Assembly: GCA_039654915.1 (NCBI GenBank)
Contig: CM077596.1
Location: forward strand, 73,843,751 to 73,907,750
From: Aquilaria yunnanensis
Lineage: Eukaryota; Streptophyta; Magnoliopsida; Malvales; Thymelaeaceae
DNA length: 64,000 bases
Direction of reading: 5' to 3'
The notes beneath the pieces were generated by a model. That model saw only the letters and a program-made list of their open reading frames with translations. It was not told the DNA's origin and ran no database searches. The position numbers and the translations under genes were made by a program. Shown one piece after another: positions 1 through 11,579 of the stretch. Each line of letters begins with the position of its first letter. The stretch's first letter is position 1.

Positions 1-141
1 AAAATTAATATAAATAAATACAATCGAGATGAAATTTGAGAGAGCCCCGATTTGCAGCTCTGTTCGTTGGGGGCAGGGGTAACAATTCTATAAGTACAAA
101 AGAATGGCAGAGTAGAGAGGGCTCGCATAATTAATACTCAC

Positions 142-260
142 CGTATCTGAGACTGAATTTGCGTTTGCCTGGGGAGGAGTAAAATTTTGATACTTGCGCG
201 ACGGCCGCAATTTTGGACTTTAGTTTGCGTTGAAAAGCCTTCGCCTAGCTAGGTTTTATA
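142..260 (-). promoter_or_regulatory. Possible core promoter and first exon of a gene leaving the left edge
   Basis: On the minus strand a TATA-like box (TATAAAAC, 253-260) is followed about 110 bases later by a good splice donor, GATACG then GTGAGT, with the GT at 140-141. The stretch between is less AT-rich than its surroundings. This fits a non-coding first exon of a gene lying to the left of the window. No coding sequence is visible, so the call is inferred from signals only. Confidence 0.3.
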
Positions 261-1009
261 CTATTTTATTTGCGTCTGTGTTGCAAGTCATAAGAGAAGG
301 AAAAAGATAGATTTATGGGTCAAATATTATAATAGTACTAATATTTTTTATGTTTTGTAGTTTTGCCACTTACTTTTTTATATTTTCATTTTAACCACTT
401 ATCACAACTAAATTAATGCACTCATAATTCAGTGGGGGCATCACTAAAAATTCTATGGGGGCAGAACAAATATTCTTTTAAAAATTATATATCATATACA
501 TATTTTTTCCAAATCTCTTGCCACCACTGACACCAACGTGGCGCCGCCCCTGCCTATTAGTCCACGAATTTTGAAATGCACATACTTAATGGTGTTAGAG
601 GGAAGGACATTTCCGTTTGGTTTGAATTATTTATGGTAGTTATTTTTGCTAATGTGGAAGATTTGATTAGATTCTAATTAAGATATTAATTGTATTTAAA
701 ATTTTTAATTATAAAAATTTAGTTTTAAACATTTTCTTATTTATTTAATTCCAAATCTTTATTTCTTCTTCTCCTTCACGAGTTTCAATGGATTTTTGCT
801 CCCTTTCTTTTTTTTTCCTCAATTGTACAAACATTAACAGTTTTATTATGGAAACTTTATGAATTTGAATTTGTTTGGAAAAATAATCTTAAGTAAAAAA
901 TAAAGATAATCTGAAAAATATGGTAATTATTTAAAATAATTTTATAAATATTTAATTTCATATAATAGAAATTTATTTTGTGTAATATGTTATTTTCTCA
1001 TGAGATAGT
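261..1009. other. Intergenic, no gene seen
   Basis: AT-rich DNA without a credible coding region. At 420-560 there is a degenerate segment (a GGGGGCA-rich stretch, then GCCACCACTGACACC) of a type common at the ends of dispersed plant repeats, but its ends cannot be placed. Confidence 0.5.
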
Positions 1010-1355
1010 TTTGCTATACAGATTAATTCATTTTACTTCCAGTTTAATACGTTTAACGTACAGTCTAATAAATAGCTCACACAGTTTAATATAATTCACT
1101 ACCAGTTTAATATGTATCTCATACAGTTAAATATATTTTGCTTTCAGTTTAACACATATCGTACACAGATTAATAGAATTCACTTCCACTTTAACACATA
1201 TCCTACACAGATTAATAGAATTCACTTCCACTTTAACACATATCCCACATAGTTTGATACATTTAACTTTCAGTTTAATCATTTAGCATCCAATTTAATA
1301 CATATTCTACACAGATTAATACAATTCACTTCCAACTTATCACATACCTCCCTTA
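1010..1355. repeat. Degenerate minisatellite, about 42-bp unit
   Basis: Around eight diverged copies of a unit containing CACAGATTAATA, GAATTCACTTCCA and TTTAACACATATC. Two neighbouring copies near 1165-1250 are nearly identical and set the period at about 42 bp; the others carry substitutions and small indels. Confidence 0.75.
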
Positions 1356-1619
1356 GTTTCAGACATTTTCCACATTATTTCCATATTCATCCTCGCTCTG
1401 ATCCTTTTGCATTATAGATTTGCTACCACTCTTTTTCCCGTACTCGTATCACCACAATTGATGAGCTTGTAAGAGGTATCCTACATAGATATCCTCACAT
1501 TTCATTGCCATATCTGCACATTCTGTTCCAAAAAATTTACTTAATTCCACACAAATAATTCATAATACCATATAAATAAATCTTAATTTCATACAACTCA
1601 TTTCTACTTTAATATAATA

Positions 1620-1965
1620 CCGAAAATCAAGACTTAAAACTCATACAAAACTAGAAGCATACAAATAAACGTAAAATCATACAAATATTTTATTTGTATT
1701 CATATGTAAATATACATATGTACCTTTGTTCTTTACAAAATTAGAAGCATACATGTAAAATTCAAAAGTATACATATATATTTTTGTTTTTATGGACACG
1801 AGAGCGTACATATAAACATCATAAACATACATATATATCTGTATTTTTTACAAAACTAGAAGCACACATATAAAGCCCAAAAGCATACATATATATTTGT
1901 GTTTACAAACACAGAAGCATACATATAAATGTTAGAAGCATACATATATATACACACACCTAGAT
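1620..1965. repeat. AT-rich degenerate tandem repeat
   Basis: Repeated words AGAAGCATACATATAAA and CATACATATATAT recur roughly every 30-60 bp. Simple low-complexity expansion with no coding potential. The gap 1356-1619 before it holds nothing recognisable. Confidence 0.6.
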
Positions 1966-2537
1966 ACAAATCAGGCACACCTACGTACAAATATCCAAAC
2001 CTCAATTATAATAAACAATACATTCACCAGACCATATAAAATCATATACACCAAGTTTTCTAACCACCACATAGATCACACATACCCACATACTAATTGC
2101 ACACAACCACACATAATTTATCTAAAACAATAAAATTTCTATATGTTACAAGATTTGCAAACTCGGGATCGCACCATCTCTTCTTTTCCAAAACCCACCA
2201 CAAGCACTGTCATTGGCAACGGATCAGAGATCATCCTTCGTACAACCTGCTGCATGCATCGTCCTCACTTTTCCTTTTCCTCTTATCCCCGCAGTGCTCT
2301 TTCTTGTGGATCGACGCTACTGTACCAGTGTGCAGGTCTCCAAGTTTCTTCTTCCCAAGGTTTCTGATGTCCTCCTCCATCGCCATTTATGGAATCTCGA
2401 GTGATTGTGAAAAATGCAACGTTTTTTTATAGGAAGCAAGCGTGGCTACCTTTCTGCTTGCTTTCTGCAAAGGGGAATGGAAGAATGGGAAGAAAAGTGG
2501 CGGCTAACAAAAAATAAAATTAGAGCTAGCAACCTTA

Positions 2538-2539
<2 letters not shown>
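1966..2539. other. Intergenic, only short overlapping open frames
   Basis: Several overlapping open frames of 60-113 codons occur here, but they lie in different frames with no splice pattern or family resemblance. I see no gene. Confidence 0.4.
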
Positions 2540-2576
<37 letters not shown>

Positions 2577-2636
2577 TACACATGTACACACATAGAGAGA
2601 GAGAGGGAGAGAAGGAGAGAGAGAGAGAGAAAGAAA
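2540..2636. repeat. (AT)n then (GA)n microsatellites
   Basis: An uninterrupted AT run of about 32 bases (2540-2571) is followed by a GA-rich run (about 2594-2636). Confidence 0.95.
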
Positions 2637-5033
2637 CGGAATCCGTTATAGAGTTATTATATGTATATACACACATGTGTATAATCTCATATCTCCTATT
2701 AGTCTCAATTGGTCAGGTATTTATATTGTTTATTTATTTGATATTCCCTGACTAGATGTATTTTTCTTTATTTTTTTTAACACACTAAATTTACTTTTTA
2801 TGCACTTTTAAAATTTTCTTTTTAATTCTTAGGACCAAAACACTCCTCATTTATATCTTGAGTGCTTAGCTTATTTGTATCTTGGTTTAGTAATTAGTTG
2901 TTGCCATGTTCTCTTTTTAGCTAAGTCTGAGCAGTGACATAGCCAGAAATTTAGGATGGGGAGTGTAAAATAAGTTCTTAATTTTTTTTTCTTACTTAAA
3001 ATTTTTCAACTATTTTTTATTTTCATTAAGTCTGTTATCATCTTTGATCACTATATCTGACAAGAATTTTTCACCACATATAAGTTAATTATATAGAGGT
3101 CTTATCTATATAGAAATAAAAAATAATAGCTAAATTTGAAAATAAAATTAGTAAAGTCTAGGAAAATGATGAAATTTTTTAAAATTTTGGTGAAATATAA
3201 CAAAAAAAAAAGTTAATTTACAATTTTTAGTAGAAGTTTGGATCATCAAGTACATGAAAAATACATTTGAGATGGATTTACAACAAGAATGAAGGTTATG
3301 GATTTCTGGCACAATATACCTACTAATAATATGTGTCAATTTTACTTTATTAAACTAATTAAAAAATTTATGGTAAATGCTTTTTACAATGTTTATGGTC
3401 AAGAAAAATAATTGTAAACACTTAAAATTTTTTGTTTCTTAATTAGAAAGATAATAGAAAATAGTATACTAATATAATAACAATGTGATAATAAATTATG
3501 GCAAGGAGGTTCTTTAAAAATATGAGTGAAAAATATAGAATATGGTGCAAAAGATTTATCTTATATGTTTTTCTATTAATAAAGAAATAAATTTAACATT
3601 TGAGCAGTAAAACTAACCTGTTAATTCAGGGCATTTTTTATGTTTCAAAAAAATTGTTTGAGCATATTTTGTTATGCATAAAAGTTAAGTGAGAAACTAG
3701 AACAAATTTTAAAAATTATGAGTTTTTCTGGAGTTTTACCTTTACTTATTATGTTACACGTAAATTACTCTAAAATTATTAGGAACAAAAAAATATCCTA
3801 TATAAATGTTGAGAAATAAAACAAACTAATTTGATAGCACTAATATTTTTTTTGTTAATATATCTTTACCAATATGACCTACAATTTTTTTGGAGGTGCC
3901 ACACATCTCCCCTGTAGGGATGACAATTAGGTGGATTGGGCAGGTCATTCAAGTTTGGGTATAGTTGGATTAGCATGAATTTAGGTCCAAGTTGGGTCAT
4001 TTGGGTTGAACCAGGTTTATTTGGGTTCATGTTCACTATAGGTCGGGGTTAATTTCAGTGTCAGGTAACTTCAAGTCAGGTTTCGAGTCAAATTTGGGTT
4101 AACTTTTATGTTCGCTCGTGTTACTGGTGTGTAAAACAAAACGATTGAATCGATTCATTTTTTTTTTCAATTTTTGTTAAAATTTAAATCAATGAATTCT
4201 ATTTTTTGTATGATTTAATTTAAACTAATTTTTTTTCCTTTTTAGTATATTTAATTAAAATATCCATAAAAATCTTCTTTATTATAGTTTAGTACATATT
4301 TAGGTAATTTAACATTATTAGTAATACTTGATTATTTTTCTAAATCCACACCCTTCAACTATCACTGTACAAGTCATTCAAATCCTCATTCAGTTATCAC
4401 TCAGATATGCACAACAACAATTTTGCTATACTTATGTTTTGATGAATTTTCTTTGAAATTACTACGAAATGTAAATCAAGCTCATTGTTAATAACTGAAT
4501 TGTAAAATTTGAAAAATTATAGGTGAAAAGTGCAAAGATTTTAAAAATTCAAGGACTCATGTTGCAATTATTAGGGGTGATTAAAATGAAAATTTTTAAA
4601 GTTTAGGTACTTTATTACACTATATTTAAAAGTTTATGGATGAATGTTGTAATTTTAACAATTATCTGATAAGATTATTAAACTTACTAAATATAAAAAT
4701 TACTTCTTTTGAAAAAATCCAAATATGTGACTTACTAAATATAGAACTTTCTTCCCCAAATATGATACTTGTAATATATAGAAGTCATCAAAAAATTGAA
4801 GACTAAATATGGTAATTCTCTCTCAAAATATGACAATTATTAAACATGAACGTTTGAAAAAAAATGAAACTACTAAATATAAAAGTCTCATTCTCAAATA
4901 TGAGACTTACTAAATATGGACGTACAAAAAAAAATGAAAATTACTAATTACAAAAGTCACAATTTCTAAATATGGGACATGCTGAATGTGAAAGTTTTAA
5001 AAAATGAAAGTTACTAAATATGGAAACTTTCAT
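2637..5033. other. AT-rich intergenic with transposon relics
   Basis: No coding region. At 2930-3000 a segment beginning CAGTGACATAGCCAGAAATTT and at 3890-3915 one ending CACATCTCCCCTG look like the two ends of an old non-autonomous element, but no target duplication is visible. From 3920 the sequence is rich in GGGTT/TTGGG words, as in hAT-like MITEs. 4680-5030 repeats ACTAAATATGGAA-like words. Confidence 0.4.
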
Positions 5034-5320
5034 ATTTAATACTTATTAAATATAGAAGATAATGAAAAAGGAAAGTTAAGGTTTATGGTGAAGGTTAAAT
5101 TCGGGCATTTTTTAGTTTAGCCATCGAATCATCTTAGGTTAAATATTTAATACTTATTAAATATAGAAGATAATGAAAAAGGAAAGTTAAGGTTTATGGT
5201 GAAGGAAACCTTCATATTTAATACTTATTAAATATAGAAGATAATGAAAAAGGAAAGTTAAGGTTTATGGTGAAGGTTAAATTCGGGCATTTTTGAGTTT
5301 AGCCATCGGATCATCTTAGG
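5034..5320. repeat. Three near-identical copies of a roughly 65-110 bp segment
   Basis: The string starting TTAATACTTATTAAATATAG and running through a GGTTTATGGTGAAGG word occurs at about 5036, 5146 and 5217. The first and third copies extend further through ATTCGGGCATTTTT and TTTAGCCATCG; the middle one is shorter. The near identity implies a recent local duplication. Confidence 0.85.
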
Positions 5321-6201
5321 TTTGGATCATGTCAGTTTCATATTTAAGTTATTTTGAGTTTGGGTCAATTCAGGCTCGGGATAATTTCGGGTTTGGATTA
5401 TTTAGATTCAGGTTTTCTCAAATTTTTCTTTAATTGGGTTCAAGTTTATGCCAGGTTGGGTACAATTGAATTTAGATTATTAACTTTTTATATCAAATTA
5501 AGTCAAATCATCCTTACCCGCAGCCTGCTAGCTACCCGCTGCCGCTTTTTGCTTAGGGGTTAGCAGGATTCTTTTCGGTTTTTGTATGGGTTGCCTTTTG
5601 TCTTCGTCCGCCACGTTCTACGGGATGAGTTAAGTTTCTTTTTACTCTTGATAAATTTATTTCTTGTCCATAAATTAAGTGGGGAAAAAAACGCTTCTAG
5701 TATGAACCATAATTCTAAGAAACCAGTACATAATCACACTTTTTATTCATACTGTATTTAATTATAAAATGACACTTCAAACTAGGTAAATATGTTGTTC
5801 ATATATACTCAATAAATATGATGTTGATACATTAGTTTGTATAAGTTCATATCAACTTTATCATATACTCCTAAAGTTTTTGTTTTTACTTTTCAATTTC
5901 GATCCGACTCATTATAGTTAAGGTTATATATTGTTATAAACACTTACTGGAACGGAATTGAACATCATAATTTCGGTTCATGAACACTAGTTAACTAATA
6001 ACTATAATTATAAATTCATTGAATTGGTACCAGTGTAAATTAAAAGTTGTTGATGTTCACAGACCTGACTCGCATAAAAATTTTCCTAAAAATGTATGTT
6101 TTAACTGAGTGGAGAATCCGAAAATGAGGAAACTCCAGCACAACAAAAGTTGGTGGTATACAAATATGTATATAAAATGTACATGTCTTACGCTTTCTGC
6201 T
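5321..6201. other. Intergenic, no gene seen
   Basis: AT-rich DNA; the start (5321-5560) continues the TTGGGT/TCGGG-rich sequence typical of degenerated hAT-like elements. No gene. Confidence 0.4.
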
Positions 6202-6209
6202 ACTTGTCA

Positions 6210-6688
6210 ATAGCGGCCGAGCCATTTATCAAACAATTAGGGCTTGAGCTCGATTTTTTTGTTATTGAGCCGAGCCTAACGAGCCTCGAGCCGAGCTTTG
6301 AGCCATAAGATAAATTTGAATTCTTAACGAGCCGATCTTCGAGCCAGATAGTGTTCGGCTTGAATCCTTATCGAGCCTAACGAGCCTGGTAAGAAAATTA
6401 ATATAATACTCCATTTATCCTAAATTCTTTACATCATTCACTTTTTTAGCAATTAATCTATAATTTTCTATTTTCGACATTTTAGCATATAATGAAAAAT
6501 ATTTATATATAAATGATAAATCAAGACCTATGTGTTTTTCAAAACGAGCTCGATTCAAGCTTCAAATCTACCAAGCTACCAAGTTGAACTCAAATTTTTT
6601 TGAGTCAAGCTTCGAGCCGAGCCAGTTCTTAACGAACCGAGTTTCAAACCTAAGGGTGTTTGGGCTCGGCTCGACTCGTTTCCACCCT
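6210..6688. mobile_element. hAT-type MITE (479 bp) with 8-bp target duplication
   Basis: The segment is flanked by the direct repeat ACTTGTCA (6202-6209 and 6689-6696). Its ends are rich in GAGCC/GGCTC words in inverted orientation (left GCGGCCGAGCC, right GGGCTCGGCTCGACTCG) and it finishes GTTTCCACCCT, a common terminus of plant hAT-like MITEs. It has no coding capacity. The 8-bp duplication is what assigns it to hAT. The left terminus is diverged. Confidence 0.75.
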
Positions 6689-6696
6689 ACTTGTCA

Positions 6697-8182
6697 TACA
6701 CCACCTACCATGTAAGTGATCCACCTTTCTTTCTCTTTTGGGATTAATGTGATTCACCTTTCCAATGCGTGATGGAAGAATAACCTCTCATGCAAATTGA
6801 TTTTCCTTTTTCAAAATCGACCAATATTAGTTTTAAATTTAAATACTCTTTACCATCAAATCAATTAACAATATATAAAGTTGCTTGCATGTCTCATTAA
6901 AGTTGTTCAAATCAACGCAAATAATTTTTGCGAATTTCATAATTACTCTCCTGACGCATGCCTAACATACAGTTTGCCATTCTAGTTTCAGAATCCTAAA
7001 TTTTATCCTTGATATTTTTTATACTGTGAAATAATAATTTTTTAAATTGTATTTAAACTATATGATAATTATCTTCCAACAATTTCAATCTCTCTAGTAT
7101 TTTCTTTATATTTAATAGATATTTTAAATTATCAATTTTTTCTTTCTATAAATATATTTTTCTCTTTATAAATATATATTAGTATTTTTTAAATGTCAGT
7201 TGACTGTGAAAAAAATATTAAAAATCTTAAAATCACTATAATATTATTACCAGACAGTTTAAATTAAAATTTTAAAAATTATTATCAAACACTGTAAAGC
7301 AAATAAGAGGTAATGTGTAGATTTTTTAAAATAGATGAGGCAAAGTGTAACCGTGTAAGTTAGACAAGTTTTTGTAATTTTCCCATAATTTTTTTGTCCA
7401 AAAGAGAAAATAACTTCAACACAACGCCACAAATTATAACGAGGCATTTGCCGCCAACCGTCCCTAAAGTATGCCAATTTTTGCTTAATTTTGTCCCTAA
7501 AGTGAAAATTGTTGCTTAATTATATGTTGCTGTTTTATCCGTCCGTCATATTTAACTGTTAGCACCTGATGCCATGGAAATTTGACATAGCATTGTCTTG
7601 ATTATCTGTTGACTGTTTGACCTATCATTTAGTTACGGTTTTAGATTATACACACACACATGATACATCTAAGGATGATTTGATATATATAAAAATTGAA
7701 TTATGATAATGTTATATTGATATTATCTATTTTTTAAGAGTGAGTTTGACTTTTCTTTAATGTGAACGATTGTTGAGTAAACACGTGACACAATTTTTTT
7801 TCATTAAATTAACTGCAAATTATGATGGTGACACATAGTGATTAAAATAGCAATTTTTTACTCACAAAGAAATTTTGAATTGAATATCATGATATTATCT
7901 TTTTTTAAATGATTATATAGATATCATTTAATACAAAAATTTGAATATAAAAGTATCTAATATTAATTTTATAGAAAATTTTAGGGTATGAGAAAAAATA
8001 ACACAACCAGATATATACCTGTTTTATTTGAACTAAATTTACATAATAAATAGAGATGGATTTTTAAATTTAAAATTATGATTATTTTTTAGATAAATTG
8101 ATAGATAATATCCTAACATATTCTAATTTAAAATCCATCATATTTTCCTTATATCACTGAAATTTTCAATAAATTCATGATA
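6697..8182. other. AT-rich intergenic, no gene seen
   Basis: No coding region. 7440-7640 contains GTCCCTAAAGT-type text and TTTAACTGTTAG words often found in terminal repeats of plant DNA transposons, but a partner end was not found. Confidence 0.4.
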
Positions 8183-8193
8183 CTTAATTCAAT

Positions 8194-9025
8194 GGACAAA
8201 ATTTACCATGGGTTTCCTAACTTATTTTCATGTTCTAAATATGTACTTGAACTTCATATTGCCCTAGTGAGGAACTTTTCTTCCTATTACGCATCCCAAT
8301 CAACTGCTTTATATCAATTTAACCATTAAATTGAATGAAAAATACTAATGTGGCGTAAAAAATATTAAAATAAATTTTAAAATAACAGTTCTAGTCCCTT
8401 AACTTTTCAATCAATAATTTTACATCTTAAACTTCTAGATCTACCTCCCAAAACATCTTTGCAATTGCCCCTGACTCCTCAACTACGACTCCTTCGACAG
8501 CCCTACCCCTCTTCGCCATTACACACTAATTCCATGACACCAATTATGACTAAATTCAAAACAAATTCAAACAAACCAAAAAAAAATGAAGGTTTTAGGA
8601 AATTCCTAAGGTTTTGTTTTTTTTTTTTTGTTGTTAATAGGTTTGCAAAATGTGGTAATTCAAACTATGGCGCGCTCAGATGATCCAGGTTGAGACATGA
8701 CCTAATCGGGTCAGGAGTTGGGCATAGAAAAAAAAGGCTCCAAGTTTACTTGTATTTCCTATCGATGCCACCTTGTTTTATTCTCGCACACCTATTCACC
8801 TAACACGGTCATGCCCTAATTCCTCTCAGACATACCTAAATCCCTGGCCACCCACCCCGATCCCAACTTGCCCAATTGAAGTTCTGCACACCAACCTCCG
8901 CCTTCTTCGCCATACATTCGCTTACACAGTGAACCCACCTCCATCGCGCCACCCGACCATCGATTCCTCCCCTCAAAGAACGAAGGTGTGTCTGTCACAA
9001 TTTGGGGATTTAATCTACTCTTAAC
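8194..9025 (+). repeat. Left terminal inverted repeat
   Basis: It pairs with 24150-25533 on the other strand. Clear shared words are GCAAAATGTGGTAATT, GCGCTCAGATGATCC, GGCTCCAAGTTTACTTGTAT and TGTCACAATTTGGGG/TGTCACAATATGGGG. Short open frames here are mirrored in the right copy only because of this repeat. Confidence 0.75.
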
Positions 9026-9551
9026 TTTCCCTTAGCATTCTTCTGCACTCAGATTTGTCAGTTCCTTTGCAGATGTGTGCTTGCGATTCTCAATTTTGAG
9101 TAATTGCTTCTCGCAAATCCCCCGCCTTATGTAGCCCACATTCAACCTGTTAGCTTCTAAAGGTGAATCTCCCCACTTCTACTTCTGCAGTATCCTCCTT
9201 AAGCATACTGTATGTCCTTGTAGCCTTGTGAAAACATGTCTATGCTCTGTGCTTGTCAGTGACTAGTTCACATTTGTTTGGGAAAAGATGATAATTTGTG
9301 TCCTTGGTTGCCCAGAAACAAATTGTCATTCTTAAGGATGAAACTTTATTCCCTATATCTATGTAAAGGTCTATTTCTCTAACTTTTTTGTTAAATGTCA
9401 CTAACCAGTGAAACCTTATGTCGATTTGTATTCATTCCTTTGTTTGTCATCATACTATAATGGCCTGTGTCCATCATTCATGTGACTCAGATGCTCAATG
9501 TTACTCAATCACCGCAATTTGTTCTTTGATATAGTTGATGTTGTGTATCAA

Positions 9552-9689
9552 TGTGTCACTATCATTCTTGAAATTCTTTCTCTGTCATGTTATCCCTGTC
9601 CATTTCGGGAAAGTATATAATGTGTCACTATCATTCTTGAAATTCTTTCTCTGTCATGTTATCCCTGTCCATTTCGGGAAAGTATATAA
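9552..9689 (+). repeat. Perfect 69-bp tandem duplication
   Basis: A 69-base segment starting TGTGTCACTATCATTCTTG is repeated head to tail without any mismatch (9552-9620, 9621-9689). The surrounding 9026-10029 is T-rich, intron-like DNA without a coding region; it is probably the left flank of the PIF gene before the retrotransposon inserted. Confidence 0.95.
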
Positions 9690-10029
9690 TCTGACCCCAT
9701 AGTGTAATTACATGTATACTTAAAAAAAATTTCGCCTCATTTCTGTTGAAAGCCCTACGATAAATGACTTACCAATAACCCCATTTTTCTATTTCAACTA
9801 TTTATATCTTCCTTTGGAGAGGGTTACAAGGCCTACGTGTCACTGTTCTGTTTATCATGTTGTATGAAGCTTCGTAGTCGAGTTGTCCACCCTCCTACCA
9901 CTCGCACTTCTGGCAAATGATACTGGGTAATTGGCTAATTTCTTTAATCACATTTCTTGTTGTGCTGTAATCTATAAGTTATCTATTTCTGCATATGCAC
10001 CATTCTTCATCGCATGGCACATAGATACA

Positions 10030-11143
10030 TGATGCCCAGCAGCATCTTCGTCGGGTGACATTATGACTTCGGGAAGGACTTCCTGAGAGGGAGGATGTCT
10101 CGAGCAAAGATTTCCCAGAGGAGTGTGCCTGAAATGCTCAGAAAGAAAAAGGTTAGGAGGTCCCCAGAGTATTTTTCCAGGGAGGAGCCTCCGATGCCTA
10201 AGTCAGTGTTCTGATGGGAGATAGAGGAAAAGCACTAAGAGGCTAGGTGGTCTTGCCTGTTCGTGTGTTCTCAGGGAGAGGGGGCCGGATCCTTTGCCAG
10301 GGCCTGCTTCCTGGTATTTATAGGGGTACCCAGCCCGTTCAGATCACAACACGTGTTCGGTCGGATGCGATCTGTACTTCTGGGCGTAGGGGACAGGTAG
10401 CCGTTTGTAGGCTTCTCGGGTCTAGGACCGAGACAGGTCATGACAAGATTTGGACGGTGTCGGCGCGTCAGTCCACTCTTCGAGGCTGCGTGTAGCACAT
10501 GTGGGCGACATGTCAGAGACTCCTTAAATGCTCATGCCGTACTCCCTAGGTCCTCTGGTCGAGGCCGTCCTTTGGTACGGACACCCCGTTTTGGGAATTA
10601 TGCCCGTAGTTCAGGGAGTTCCCTGGTTCGGGGGTTCCGCCTTCGGGGAGATTCTCTCCTACTTGAAATAGCTGGTTCCTCATCCCCGAAGTTGATCCAT
10701 TCGGTATCCCGAGGGAGCCGATAACATCCTTGAAATTCCTGACGTACTAGCCGAAGTCCCGAGTTCGAGGTGTTTGACTTCGCTCCTTCCGAGGTCAGTG
10801 ATAGCGCCTCTTTCGGATGACGTCAGGCTTCCCGAGCACACTATTAGCAGGAAGTATGTACTGAGAGAGGTGATAGCCTTTCGGCTATCACAGGCCCCCC
10901 TTCGGAAAGTCGAAGTGGAAATTTTGACTTATAGGCTTTCGGAGGGCGTTCTTCGAGGCCTTGGGTGTAGTACCTATGCCGAAGATGTAACTTTTGTCCG
11001 AAGACATATGCTGTTCGACCATAGTCTGTCTTTTGCTGTTTTCGAGGTAACCCATTTCTTTCCTTTTGCAGGTCTGCGCAACGTCGCGTCTCGTAACCAG
11101 GCGTGTCAGTCTGGAGTGGCGCGCCCAGGGTTTAGGGGTGTCA
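10030..11143 (-). repeat. Probable LTR of the Tat element (limits approximate)
   Basis: GC-richer sequence with a minus-strand TATA box (CTATAAATACCAGG, about 10309-10325). Candidate limits are CA on the minus strand at 10030-10031 (plus TG) and TGACACCCC ending at 11143, preceded by a purine-rich AAAAGAGGGA tract. There is no second LTR to compare, so the limits are inferred. Open frames of 80-130 codons in this block do not resemble any protein I know. Confidence 0.45.
10309..10325 (-). promoter_or_regulatory. TATA box driving the minus strand (LTR promoter)
   Basis: CTATAAATACC on the minus strand, about 280 bases before the inferred LTR end. It is placed as expected for the U3/R border of an LTR that transcribes gag-pol leftwards. 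Confidence 0.5.
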
Positions 11144-11309
11144 AAAGGTGTGTCCCTCTTTTGGTGTGACGGCTGACACGTGGCACGCTTGTCATTGGAG
11201 GGAACTGCACCGGTTACGGTAGGCGCGCCTTTTTATGCACAGAGAACAGTTATGGCGACTGTTCGCCTTCGTCGATTACTTATGACGCCAGTTCGCCTAT
11301 CCTCCCTCG

Positions 11310-11320
11310 GCCTATATATG
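11310..11320 (+). promoter_or_regulatory. TATA box for the antisense gene
   Basis: GGCCTATATATGGCC on the plus strand lies 270 bases upstream of the first ATG of the antisense gene. Together with the minus-strand TATA box at 10309-10325 it makes the roughly 1 kb between them a potential divergent promoter region. Confidence 0.55.
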
Positions 11321-11579
11321 GCCTGTTCCATCATAAGCTCATTTTGTTCTGCTTTTGCTCTTCCCCTGCTCACAACTGTTTTTGCATTTTTCGCGGCGGT
11401 GCTTTTTCTTGGGCGATTTCCGGCCACCCTTTATGACGGCGACTCCAAACCCAGACTTTGGCAAAACGTTTGGTGGGTTTTGACTTTCAAAATTCTTTGA
11501 TTTTCTACGTTCTTTTACTTTCCTGAAAGCATTCCCGGAGTCGGTTTTTCATCCCCTGAAGTCCTTTTTTCTTCGAAAA

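Noticed and set aside
9026..10029. A gene in the T-rich stretch between the left inverted repeat and the LTR
   Set aside because: No coding bias or motif; it reads like intron or UTR sequence of the interrupted PIF unit.
10247..11500. Cluster of plus-strand frames up to 131 codons
   Set aside because: They lie in the LTR-like region, in unrelated frames, with no protein resemblance.
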